From: Verrucomicrobiota bacterium
GTDB taxonomy: Bacteria; Verrucomicrobiota; Verrucomicrobiia; Opitutales; Opitutaceae
DNA length: 64,000 nt
NCBI GenBank assembly: GCA_023416735.1
Contig: JAEZGX010000040.1
Span: forward strand, 1-64,000
Direction: 5' to 3'
The translations under genes were made by a program, and so were the position numbers. Positions 8,570-16,671 of this stretch are shown here, in pieces (the stretch's first letter is position 1; every line of letters begins with the position of its first letter). The notes beneath the pieces are model-generated. The model was given only the letters and a program-made list of their open reading frames with translations. It was not told the DNA's origin and did no database searches.

Positions 8570-9433
8570 TTAGCGGGCGCTCAACGCGTCGTTGAAAAAG
8601 TGATACCAAGCGACGTAGCGGAAGCGGCCGGTGAGAATTTGGTCCCCTAAGTCTTCGGTGAAACCCATCGAGCGTTCCGCTTCGGTGAGAAAGCGGGCGA
8701 GCAGATCGCGGGCGGACGTATAACGTTGAATGCGGCGTTGTTCGAGAGCGCGAAGGTTCGCTTCCGTGGGAGCGAGGTGGACGCGAAGGCTGTCGCGCGC
8801 GTGTGCCCACGTTTGAAAGATGGCGGCGCTGGTCGCGAGATAGAGCGCACCGTGATCACGATCGAGCCGAGCGGACGCGAATGACGGTGTGGTCAGCGAT
8901 TCAGCGATCGATCGGAACGCTCGGTCGAAGTCGTCGGGGGTGGATTGGCCGTTGCGCGTCGCGGACCAACCGTCGAGCAGGGCGCCGAAGTTTTTCGCGA
9001 AGAGCGCATCGCGAACTGTGGACGATGCAGGCGCATCTCCGGGAGCGGAGTGGCGCGACGAGTGGGCGGAGGCGAGCGTCGTGCCGGCGCGCTCTACGTT
9101 GGCGGCGACGGCGCGAGCGAGGCCGAAGCGGCCCGATTGAAGATAGATCATGCCCTCGAGCACATCGAGATGGGCGAGTTCGAGAGGTTTGTCGGGGTGT
9201 CGAGCGCGGTAGTCGTTGAGGGCTCGGAGCGACTGGATGAATGCGTCGCTGGAGGAAGGCTGTTTGGCGGGAGGTTCGCTGCCGCGCGTCGGAATGGCGT
9301 CGGCGAGTGACGTGAATTCCGTGGCGTAGAGTTCGTGGACGCGCTGCAGGTCGGTGGTCGACGGCGCAAGGGTGGCGGGGCAGCCGGTGAGAAGCAGGAG
9401 GGCTGCGACGAAGCTGAGGAGGCGGAAGGTCAT
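8570..9433 (-). CDS. Predicted lipoprotein, helical, unknown function
   Basis: 287 residues. The N-terminus is a lipoprotein signal: hydrophobic LLSFVAALLLL and lipobox LTGC with Cys18. The mature chain is helical, with a TPR-like stretch (residues about 90-115: LDVLEGMIYLQSGRFGLARA) and a conserved-looking aromatic end (YVAWYHFFNDAL). It lies 14 bases after the gene for the 653-residue helical protein on the same strand, so the two are probably one operon and may act together at the cell envelope. No family is recognised. Confidence 0.72.
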   Translation of the reverse strand: MTFRLLSFVAALLLLTGCPATLAPSTTDLQRVHELYATEFTSLADAIPTRGSEPPAKQPSSSDAFIQSLRALNDYRARHPDKPLELAHLDVLEGMIYLQSGRFGLARAVAANVERAGTTLASAHSSRHSAPGDAPASSTVRDALFAKNFGALLDGWSATRNGQSTPDDFDRAFRSIAESLTTPSFASARLDRDHGALYLATSAAIFQTWAHARDSLRVHLAPTEANLRALEQRRIQRYTSARDLLARFLTEAERSMGFTEDLGDQILTGRFRYVAWYHFFNDALSAR

Positions 9434-9447
9434 GATCGCGGAGCGAT

Positions 9448-11409
9448 TCAGGCGGTGGCGGGGAGTTGTTGCTGGAGCAAGCGGGCGAGAGCGATGTCGT
9501 CGGTGGGATCGAGCGGGGCCGCGAGAAACGCCGTGGTGACGCGACGCAGGTAAAGCGGGAGCGTTTTGGCGTCGATGGAATCGCCGATGGCGTTTTCGGC
9601 GGCGTCGAGTGCGGCGGTGAGCACGATTGCGAATTCTGCCGGCGTGGTGGACTCGTCGATGAAAGCGCGACCGCGTCGGGCGGCGGCTTCGAGGATTTCT
9701 TGAAACGCGGGAATGAGCGCGGGGCCGGCGAGCAGGTTGGACGGGTTTTTAGCGAGGGCGTGGACGATTGCGAGCACGAGCGGCTGGGCGACGTCGCGGC
9801 TGACGAAGGCGTCCCACATTTTTGGATTCGTGGTGAGCGCCTCGAGCCCGGCGAGGAACAAGGCGCGACGGGTGGCGGGCGTAGCGAAGGAGGCGAGGTT
9901 CTGAGCGGAGAGCGTTTGGGCGACGGCGACGATCGAGGGACGAAGCCGCTCGTTCATTTCGAGGAGAGCGAGATTGTTGGCGGCGGTGCGAGCGACGTGG
10001 TCGGCGATGCCGGCGAGATCCTGGGGCGTGAATCCCGATTTTGCCGCGGCGGCGGTGGCGACCAGGGCGGAGGTGAGGATGCGCGTGGCGAAGTCATCGC
10101 GATGCGCGACGAATGAGGGCTCGGCGGCGATGGTTTCGAGCGCGTGCGCGGCGAGGGCGCGAAGCGTTTGAGGCGAGAAGGTGTCAGCGATATCTGTGCG
10201 GGCGAGCTCGCCGGCGCATGTGGCGATGAGCTCGGCGACATGCGCGTCGAGCTGCGCGGCGCTGGCGAGTGCGGTCGGGTCGTCGGCGACGCTGCGGAGC
10301 GCGGTTTTGTAGAGCGTGGCGAGGAATTCTCCGTCGGCGATTTGGGCAAAGAGTTGGTTTTGCGCGGCGGCTTGGTGGGTGGCGTGGAGGAAGGAGCGAA
10401 GAACGGCGTCGAGCAGCGGACGATCGTCGACTTTTTGTTGGAGCAGCGGTTGGGCGCTGGCGGTGATGGCGGCGATTCCGGCGTGGAGAAGGTTTTCGAT
10501 CGCGCCGGGTTGACGAAGAAGGAGCGTGTCGAGGTTTTCGCCGGTCGTTTTTAGCATCGCGGCGAGCGATTGTTGGAGCAGCGGCTGGCCGGGAAGGAGG
10601 GCGGGTTGTTGCGCGGATTGAAGGAGAAGGCGGGAGAGGAAGGCGTGAAAGCCGTCGCGGGTGACGAGCCGGGCGACCACGTCGGCGCCGTTGGCTCCGA
10701 GATCGCGTTCGACGTCATGAAGGGCGGCGAAGAAGATTTTCGCGAGAGGCGTATCGGGGAGTTGTTGTTGATTTTGCAGCGCAGCGAGAGCGGCGGAGCC
10801 GAGCAGGGTTTTGAAGATGAGGCCTGCGCCGGCGTCGTCCCAATCGCGTTGCGCGGCGAATTCATGGAGCAACGATTCCACGAGCGGGCGCGTGCGGGGA
10901 TCGGAGATGAAGAGGTTGGCGTGGGCGGCGCCGAATTCCAGCAGCGTGTCGGCGGCGGCGAGGAGGACGCGGGTGACGGCGGGATTGCGGGAGAGGCGAT
11001 CGCTCTCAACGACGTAAAAGGCGAGCTGCGCTTCTTTGGTGCTGCCGCGGGCGAGTTGGAAATGATGGAGCGCAGGTCCGAGGAGTTTGGGCGTGATGTC
11101 GTGGGCCTCGTAGTAAAGGCGGCAGAGTGTATCGAGATCGTTGGCGTCGGCGGCGATGGGGTTGGGGCTGACCCGTTTCCAAACGGGTTCGAAGCCGCGG
11201 AGTGTGAGCAGAGCTGCGCCGCCTTCGCTGCGGAAGAAAGCGAGCATGGCTTGGAGATGCGGGCCGTGGTCGGTTGGCGTGGCGGGGAGGAGAAACGGCA
11301 GCGGGTCGGCGGCTTTGCTCAGGGACAGGATGGTGTCGACGCGATCGCGGAATTTAACGAGCGACCGGATCGCGGAAATCGCGATGGGGATGCTGAGGCT
11401 GAAAGACAT
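9448..11409 (-). CDS. Large Ala/Leu-rich alpha-helical protein, unknown
   Basis: 653 residues, starting at 11409 with MSFSLSIPIAI. The whole chain is made of amphipathic helices rich in Ala and Leu with few glycines, as in an alpha-solenoid or helical-bundle scaffold. There is no signal peptide, although the first 20 residues are mildly hydrophobic, and no catalytic motif or nucleotide-binding loop. It is followed after 14 bases by the lipoprotein gene, suggesting joint expression. Upstream, the divergent transglutaminase-like gene starts at 11595. I do not recognise the family. Confidence 0.7.
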   Translation of the reverse strand: MSFSLSIPIAISAIRSLVKFRDRVDTILSLSKAADPLPFLLPATPTDHGPHLQAMLAFFRSEGGAALLTLRGFEPVWKRVSPNPIAADANDLDTLCRLYYEAHDITPKLLGPALHHFQLARGSTKEAQLAFYVVESDRLSRNPAVTRVLLAAADTLLEFGAAHANLFISDPRTRPLVESLLHEFAAQRDWDDAGAGLIFKTLLGSAALAALQNQQQLPDTPLAKIFFAALHDVERDLGANGADVVARLVTRDGFHAFLSRLLLQSAQQPALLPGQPLLQQSLAAMLKTTGENLDTLLLRQPGAIENLLHAGIAAITASAQPLLQQKVDDRPLLDAVLRSFLHATHQAAAQNQLFAQIADGEFLATLYKTALRSVADDPTALASAAQLDAHVAELIATCAGELARTDIADTFSPQTLRALAAHALETIAAEPSFVAHRDDFATRILTSALVATAAAAKSGFTPQDLAGIADHVARTAANNLALLEMNERLRPSIVAVAQTLSAQNLASFATPATRRALFLAGLEALTTNPKMWDAFVSRDVAQPLVLAIVHALAKNPSNLLAGPALIPAFQEILEAAARRGRAFIDESTTPAEFAIVLTAALDAAENAIGDSIDAKTLPLYLRRVTTAFLAAPLDPTDDIALARLLQQQLPATA

Positions 11410-11594
11410 GAGGGGGGTGGGGTGCGGCGAGCATCTCGGGTCCGATGATAAAGCGCTATCGAGAAAACGGCGTAAAATGGCGTAATGGTGAACCTTGAGT
11501 TGCGCGGGGAACGGGTTACTCGTTCCAATCGTTTCGCCTTCTCCGCGACGAGTCTTGTTGCGATTCCCGGCGGGGTGGGGCGCGAAGAAGGTCG

Positions 11595-12173
11595 ATGAAA
11601 ACTGTCCAGATGCCGCCACGATCGATGGGAGCGAAGCTCCGGCGGGCGGCGCTTGCCTGGTTGGCGGGATGTGCGGCGGTGGCGGGCAGGGCGGAAGTGA
11701 CGCTGGAGAAGTTGCTGAACGATCCGAAGCTTACGCCGAAGCGTTTCGCGAATCACTTCGAGGATTTCGACTACGAGTATCACGTGCACGTGCAGACCGC
11801 GGAGCGGTTTCTCCGGTCGAAGGCGGGCGATTGCGATGATTATGCGGTGCTGGCGGATCACGTGTTGAAGCAGAAGGGGTTCCGCACGCGGCTGATCCAC
11901 GTGCGGATGGTGGGCATGCCGGCGCATGCAGTGTGCTATGTGGCCGAGAGCAAGGCGTATCTGGATTACAATAACCGCAAATACACGGTGAACCTCGAGA
12001 AGAGTGGGGCGACCCTGCGCGATATCGCGAACAAGGTATCGGAGGCGGCGCAGGCAAACTGGACCTCGGTGACCGAGTTTACCTACAGCTATGCGGAAGA
12101 TCGGAAGAAGATGGGAATTACGGTGGTAAAAACCGAACCACCTGCCAATGATCCCGACCGGCGCAAGGATTGA
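11595..12173 (+). CDS. Transglutaminase-like cysteine protease, exported
   Basis: 192 residues. An N-terminal hydrophobic signal (AALAWLAGCAAVAGRA, about 18-33) precedes a compact transglutaminase-like domain. The probable catalytic triad is readable: Cys in 'AGDCDDYAVL', His in 'MPAHAVCYV' and Asp/Asn in 'AYLDYNN'. This arrangement is that of bacterial transglutaminase-like cysteine peptidases (BTLCP). In other bacteria such proteins process surface adhesins or act with c-di-GMP systems; no LapD-like partner is seen here. An AAGAAGG ribosome binding site precedes the start. A kinase-less CHASE3-PAS gene follows after 33 bases on the same strand, so co-expression is likely. Confidence 0.78.
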   Translation: MKTVQMPPRSMGAKLRRAALAWLAGCAAVAGRAEVTLEKLLNDPKLTPKRFANHFEDFDYEYHVHVQTAERFLRSKAGDCDDYAVLADHVLKQKGFRTRLIHVRMVGMPAHAVCYVAESKAYLDYNNRKYTVNLEKSGATLRDIANKVSEAAQANWTSVTEFTYSYAEDRKKMGITVVKTEPPANDPDRRKD

Positions 12174-12206
12174 GAGCAGCCTGGCGCCACTCCGCTTCAA
12201 CCTCCC

Positions 12207-13367
12207 GTGAAAGATCTCACCCTGCGTCGCGTTTACGTGTTTTTCCTGGCGATCTTCGGCGTGCTCGCAGCGGTCGCGGTCTACGCGATCGGGGCGATCA
12301 ATCGCGCGCAAGTGAGCAGTGACTGGGTGAATCAGACGCACGAGACCGTGCTGGAGGTTGACGGCGTGCTGTCGACCTTGCGGGCGGGAGACGGCGCGAT
12401 ACGGACGTATTTGTTAACCGGAGACAGGCGCGATCTAGCGGCGGCGCGAGAGGCGTTTGCGGTGACGACCGAGCATCTGGAAATCGCCAAGGCGCTGACG
12501 CGGAGCGACGAGAACGCGCACGCGCAGGTGTTGCGATTGGAGGAATTGGCGAATCGGCGGAATGAGTGGGCGGAGCAGGTGGCGGCGCGGCGGGAGGCGA
12601 ACGATACGGCGGGCGTGCAAGAGCTGCTGCGGGCGGATGCGGGGGTGGATGCGCTGGGAGAGATTCGGCGGGCGGTGGAGCGGTTGCGCGGCGAGCAGAT
12701 GGCGTTGCTGGCGAATCGGGACCGCGAGTCCTACCTCCAGGCGCAGAAGACCCGCTGGGTGGTGGGAACGGGAGTCGCGTTGAATTTTGTGCTTTTCGGA
12801 GCGGTGAGCTGGTTAATTCGCGACGATTTGGCGGTGCGGCGGCGGGCGGCGGAGGTGTTGCGGGCGGCGAACGAGCAACTCGATACGAAGGTGCGCGAGC
12901 GGACGACCGAACTCGCGACGACGAACGAGCAGTTGACCTTGGAGAATCTCGAGCGGCGGTGGACGAATCAGGCGCTGGAGCATCAGCTGCGCTACAACCA
13001 GCTGATCGTGGATTCGGTTTACGATGCGGTCTTCGTGCTCACGAAGGCGTTGAACGTGACGCGCATCAATCCGGCGGTGGTGCATCTGACCGGGTGGGAG
13101 GCGAAGGATCTATTGGGCGGACCGCTGCAGCGTGTGGTGCAGCTCGAGGAGAAGAATGCCGAGGTTGCGCTGTCGCAGATCGGTGCAATCTCGCAGGCGT
13201 TGCGCGAAGGGCGTGAGTTGAGGGAGCGGCCGGCGTGGGTCGAGGATCGTCGCGGGCGGAAGGTAACGGCGAAAGTGACGCTTTTTCCGCTGCGCGACCG
13301 CGACAAGGTGGTCGGCGGCATTCTGATCGTGCATGCGGCCTCGGTGTCGCAAGAAATCAAAACCTGA
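12207..13367 (+). CDS. Membrane CHASE3-PAS sensor without kinase domain
   Basis: 386 residues, GTG start. TM1 spans about 8-30. A CHASE3-type periplasmic helical domain follows (about 35-180, with 'AGDGAIRTYLLTGD'). TM2 is at about 187-205, then a coiled coil (205-255, 'KVRERTTELATTNEQLTLEN'), then one PAS domain (about 265-378). The protein stops there: there is no HisKA, ATPase, GGDEF or other output domain. The gene is followed 37 bases later by a stand-alone receiver. It may feed a separate kinase, possibly the hybrid kinase at 16672, through PAS contacts. Truncation is the alternative, although the stop comes after a complete-looking PAS fold. Confidence 0.85.
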   Translation: MKDLTLRRVYVFFLAIFGVLAAVAVYAIGAINRAQVSSDWVNQTHETVLEVDGVLSTLRAGDGAIRTYLLTGDRRDLAAAREAFAVTTEHLEIAKALTRSDENAHAQVLRLEELANRRNEWAEQVAARREANDTAGVQELLRADAGVDALGEIRRAVERLRGEQMALLANRDRESYLQAQKTRWVVGTGVALNFVLFGAVSWLIRDDLAVRRRAAEVLRAANEQLDTKVRERTTELATTNEQLTLENLERRWTNQALEHQLRYNQLIVDSVYDAVFVLTKALNVTRINPAVVHLTGWEAKDLLGGPLQRVVQLEEKNAEVALSQIGAISQALREGRELRERPAWVEDRRGRKVTAKVTLFPLRDRDKVVGGILIVHAASVSQEIKT

Positions 13368-13404
13368 GTTTGTGGCGGGGAGCGAAACACTGAAGCAGGC
13401 GAAC

Positions 13405-13770
13405 ATGAAGAAAACCATTCTCCATCTGGACGACGAAGCGGAGATCCGCGAGCTGTTGAAACAGTATCTTTCGACGCGAGGCTATCGCGTGATTCCGGTC
13501 GCATCGCCGACTGAAGCGATGAAGGCGATCCGGCAGGAGACGCCGGATTTGATCATCACCGATCTACAACTGGAGGATGCGGATGGCCTCGAAGTGGTGG
13601 AGCAATTCAGGGCGGTGGTGCCGCACACGCCGGTGATCTTGCTGACGGGGGTGTTGATCGATCCGCAGATTGCCGAAGAGACGGTGGGAACGAAGGTGGC
13701 GGCGTATGTGGAGAAGACGGCTTCGCTTACGAAGCTGGTTGCGGAAGTGAAACGCCTGATTGGGGAATAA
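13405..13770 (+). CDS. Stand-alone response-regulator receiver
   Basis: 121 residues, only a receiver domain (CheY-like fold). The acidic pocket is in LHLDDEAE, the phospho-acceptor is Asp53 in IITDLQL, the switch Thr is in LLTG, and the conserved Lys is in VEKTA. There is no DNA-binding or enzymatic output, so it would act as a phosphate shuttle or through protein contacts. I place the start at the ATG giving MKKTILHLDD; the frame is open upstream but overlaps the preceding gene. It follows the CHASE3-PAS gene and probably shares its transcript. Confidence 0.92.
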   Translation: MKKTILHLDDEAEIRELLKQYLSTRGYRVIPVASPTEAMKAIRQETPDLIITDLQLEDADGLEVVEQFRAVVPHTPVILLTGVLIDPQIAEETVGTKVAAYVEKTASLTKLVAEVKRLIGE

Positions 13771-13857
13771 TCAGCTTCGCGGCGGTTTCCGCTGCGAAAG
13801 CGAGCGGAGACCGCAGGTGACGGCGCGCGGCGGAGTCGGGAGGCTCCTCCTATATCT

Positions 13858-15024
13858 TCAAGCGAGACGGCGGGCGGCGGCTTGGGCGCGCAAGCAGAGC
13901 TCGGCGGCTTTGAACGCGTGGGCCTGAGTCATCGCTTTTTCGGTGCGATTTAAGATATCGAGAACGAGTTCGCCGAAGAAACGGAAGCCGACCTGGCCCT
14001 CGACGGGGATGTGGCGTTCGCCCTTGTCGTCGGCGATATAAACATGGTTGCCCCGTTTTTCGCGGCCGAGGTCGACGTATTTGCGCAGCTCGATGAAGCC
14101 CTTGGTGCCGAGGATGATGGTGCGACCGTCGCCCCAGGTGCTGAGCCCATTGGGCGTGAACCAGTCAACGCGGACATAGTTGGAGGCGCCATTATTGCCG
14201 ATGAGGGAGGCTTCGCCGAAGTCCTCAAAACCTGGATACTGCGGGTTGGCGTAGTTGGCGATGGCGGCGTGGGCGATGGTGGCGTCGGTAGCGCCCGAGT
14301 AGGTGAGGAATTGTTCGAACTGGTGGCTGCCGATGTCGCAGAGGATGCCGCCGAATTTTTCGCGTTCGAAGAACCAGGCAGGGCGATTGGGAGCGTTGAG
14401 GCGGTGAGGTCCCAGGCCGATGACCTGGAGAACGCGACCGACGGCACCCTGTTGAACGAGGTCGGTGGCGAACATGGCGGACTCGTTGTGAATACGCTCG
14501 CTGTAGTAGACCATGTATTTACGGCCGGTGCGGGCGACGACCTGTTTGGCCTGTTCGAGTTGTTCGAGCGTGGTGAACGGAGCTTTGTCGGTGAAGTAAT
14601 CCTTGCCGCCCTCCATGACCCGGCAGCCGATGGGGCCGCGTTCGGACGTGACGGCGGCGGCGGCGACGAGTTTTACCTCGGGGTCGTCGAGGATTTCGTC
14701 GAGCGAACGCGCGACCTTGGTATTGGGGAAACGTTGGAGGAAGGCATCGACTTTTTTCTGGTCGGGCTCGAACACCCATTTGAGCGTGCCGCCGGCCTCG
14801 ATGAGGCCGTTGCACTGGCCGTTGATGTGACCGTGATCGAGGTGGGCGGCAGCGAAGACGAATTCGCCGGCTTTCACGACGGGCTGCGGTTTGCCTTTCG
14901 GGGCGTAATTCATGCCGTCGGCGACGTTGACGCCGGAGGAATCGGCGGCGCCCGCGCTGCGCGGGAGGAGCGAGGAAGCGGCGAGGGCGGCCGCGGACGA
15001 GGCGATGAAGGAACGACGATTCAT
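13858..15024 (-). CDS. Gfo/Idh/MocA oxidoreductase, Tat-exported
   Basis: 388 residues. The N-terminus is a Tat signal: NRRSFIASSAAALAASSLL with the twin arginines at residues 3-4. The mature part is a Gfo/Idh/MocA-type dinucleotide-dependent oxidoreductase, with a Rossmann-like half ('RSLDEILDDPEVKLVAAAA'; the usual EKP sequence is replaced by 'TDKAPF') followed by the alpha/beta C-terminal domain ('GGILCDIGSHQFEQFL'). Exported members of this family, folded with NAD(P) bound, are frequent in Verrucomicrobiota and Planctomycetota and act on sugars. The sugar substrate is unknown. It stands alone between converging and diverging signalling genes. Confidence 0.9.
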   Translation of the reverse strand: MNRRSFIASSAAALAASSLLPRSAGAADSSGVNVADGMNYAPKGKPQPVVKAGEFVFAAAHLDHGHINGQCNGLIEAGGTLKWVFEPDQKKVDAFLQRFPNTKVARSLDEILDDPEVKLVAAAAVTSERGPIGCRVMEGGKDYFTDKAPFTTLEQLEQAKQVVARTGRKYMVYYSERIHNESAMFATDLVQQGAVGRVLQVIGLGPHRLNAPNRPAWFFEREKFGGILCDIGSHQFEQFLTYSGATDATIAHAAIANYANPQYPGFEDFGEASLIGNNGASNYVRVDWFTPNGLSTWGDGRTIILGTKGFIELRKYVDLGREKRGNHVYIADDKGERHIPVEGQVGFRFFGELVLDILNRTEKAMTQAHAFKAAELCLRAQAAARRLA

Positions 15025-15146
15025 GATAGAGCGATGGGGGGGAACGCGTGAAAGTCTGACGCGTTAGGCGGGCCGATGTTGCAGCGATGCGCGAGGGCGG
15101 AACGAGACAAAAATCGAACGGCGTGCGCTCGCAGGCAGGCTGTTAT

Positions 15147-15914
15147 CTACATCGCGGCGCGGATGAAAACGAGGAGAAGGCGGCGATTGTAGAGGGGCAC
15201 GATGGCGGAGCGAAGGTGGACGCTGAGCGGTGCGAGGCCGGGGCGGTTGAAAACGGTGTCGAGTTCGATCGGAGGAGCGGCGTTGGCCGCGGACGAGAGG
15301 AGTTTTTGGGCGATGTCGCTGGGTATGAACTGGCTGATTTTGGAGCCCAGCACATGGGCGCGATCGCGGTCGAGAAGCGTTTCGCCGCGGGGGTTGACGT
15401 CGATGATGCGTCCTGAAGCGGCGTCGCAGAGATAGGCGGCGTCGGGCAAGTGTTCGAAGAGGCAGCGGTATTTGTATTCGGACTGGCGGAGATCTTCTTC
15501 GGCGCGATGGGCGGCGGCGCGGAGTTTTTTCTCGTCGATGGCTTGGCTGATGGCGGGACCCAGGCGGCCGAGGCGATCCTTGAGCAGGTAGTCGTCGGCG
15601 CCGTGTTTGATGGCTTCGACCGCGACCTCTTCGCCGATCGATCCGGAGACAATGATGAACGGAACGTCGAGACCGCGTTGCTGCACGATACGCAGAGCGT
15701 CGGGCGCGCTGAAGGACGGCAGAGCGTAGTCGCAGAGGATGACGTCGAGTTGCGGCGAGAGATGGCGGATGAAGTCGTCGGCGGTTTCGACGCGAGTGAC
15801 GGACTCGAGCGTGTAGCCGGCCCGTAGCAGTTCGGCCGTCATCAGTTCGGCGTCGAGAGAACGATCTTCGACAATGAGGACACGAAGCGTGGCGACCGAA
15901 GTGGAAGCGGGCAT
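15147..15914 (-). CDS. REC-PAS two-domain signalling protein
   Basis: 255 residues. The receiver domain is at about 10-130, with acidic residues in VLIVEDRSLD, phospho-acceptor Asp62 in ILCDYALP, Ser/Thr in IVSGSIGEE and Lys in YLLKDRLG. A helical linker leads to one PAS domain (about 150-255). There is no kinase, DNA-binding or cyclase domain after the PAS. The start at 15914 gives a normal receiver N-terminus. The gene lies downstream of the 104-residue exported protein gene (91-base gap) on the minus strand, facing away from the large hybrid kinase. It could be a phosphorylated adaptor for a PAS-containing partner. Confidence 0.87.
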   Translation of the reverse strand: MPASTSVATLRVLIVEDRSLDAELMTAELLRAGYTLESVTRVETADDFIRHLSPQLDVILCDYALPSFSAPDALRIVQQRGLDVPFIIVSGSIGEEVAVEAIKHGADDYLLKDRLGRLGPAISQAIDEKKLRAAAHRAEEDLRQSEYKYRCLFEHLPDAAYLCDAASGRIIDVNPRGETLLDRDRAHVLGSKISQFIPSDIAQKLLSSAANAAPPIELDTVFNRPGLAPLSVHLRSAIVPLYNRRLLLVFIRAAM

Positions 15915-16005
15915 GAGCAGGCGGGGCGAACGCCCCTGTGACCCGCTGATTTCGAGATAGAGCCCGGCGAGGCAGGAGGGATTCTCCCCATTTTTCATCC
16001 TGCGC

Positions 16006-16320
16006 TTATTTGAGACCGAAGGTGTCGTTGGTGATGAAGAGGATATCACCGGCGCTCACGCTGTATTTGCGACCGTTGTTGACGGAGATTTCGGCGGCGC
16101 TGCCGACTGCGCGCACGTGGGTAACGCCTGAAATCACGAATTGTTTTTCGCCGCGTTGGAGAACGACGGAGATCGGCGCGTCGCCGCTGAAGGTCTGGAA
16201 AATCTGTTCGTGGCTTTGCGCGAGGGCGGCGAGAGAGGCGTCCGGGAGCGGCGCGGCGAAGCCGGGGTGGAACGGGCCGGAGAAGAGGAGTGCGGCGAGG
16301 AGAAGGGAGGATGCTCTCAT
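16006..16320 (-). CDS. Small exported beta-rich protein, unknown
   Basis: 104 residues. A Sec signal (LLLAALLFSGPFHPGFAA, ending near residue 22) is followed by a short domain with alternating hydrophobic strands (ISVVLQRGEKQFVISGV, KYSVSAGDILFIT). The start at 16320 places the signal sequence at the N-terminus. It is divergent from the hybrid kinase gene across a 351-base region and upstream of the REC-PAS gene on the same strand. No family is recognised. Confidence 0.65.
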   Translation of the reverse strand: MRASSLLLAALLFSGPFHPGFAAPLPDASLAALAQSHEQIFQTFSGDAPISVVLQRGEKQFVISGVTHVRAVGSAAEISVNNGRKYSVSAGDILFITNDTFGLK

Positions 16321-16671
16321 GGGTGGGAACGTGGATAAATGGCTCGGCAACGCGACGCTTGAGGTTCGACCCGTGCGAATGGCGGTGGATCGGCCGAACG
16401 AGCCGGGGGTGCGGGTGCGGGTTTTGCCGATCTGCAGGGGCCTGGGCGTGCAAGCCTCATGCATCTAGCGATTTGCCGAAAGGAACTGACGCCAACGGGA
16501 GTTGACGAAATCAGCTGCAATCTGCCGTCGTGCCTCGCGGGGGGAACGTTTTCGGGATCCAGCCAACGCCATGACATTCTCCATTCGTCAGCGCCTCATG
16601 CTTCTGCCGCACGTCCGGGCGGAACAGATGCGATATTGCCTGCGGCGAATGAGCGTGCAACGAGTCACGTG
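16321..16671. other. Divergent intergenic region with a 33-codon upstream ORF
   Basis: The region between the small exported protein and the hybrid kinase. The kinase frame is open back to 16459, but its translation there is not domain-like. In another frame a 33-codon ORF (16571-16672) begins MTFSIRQRLMLLP, the kind of sequence that opens membrane sensor kinases. Its stop overlaps the kinase ATG as TGATG. It may be a translationally coupled leader or the remnant of a lost membrane N-terminus. Promoters for both directions are presumably here, but I cannot pick them with confidence. Confidence 0.4.

Noticed and set aside
13405..13770. Receiver and CHASE3-PAS genes as one hybrid protein split by a frameshift
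   Set aside because: The CHASE3-PAS stop, a 37-base gap and a normal receiver start are all present, with no kinase domain between them to be rejoined.
16459..16671. In-frame N-terminal extension of the hybrid kinase
   Set aside because: The extension has no domain-like features, and a mini-ORF in another frame overlaps it; kept only as an alternative start.
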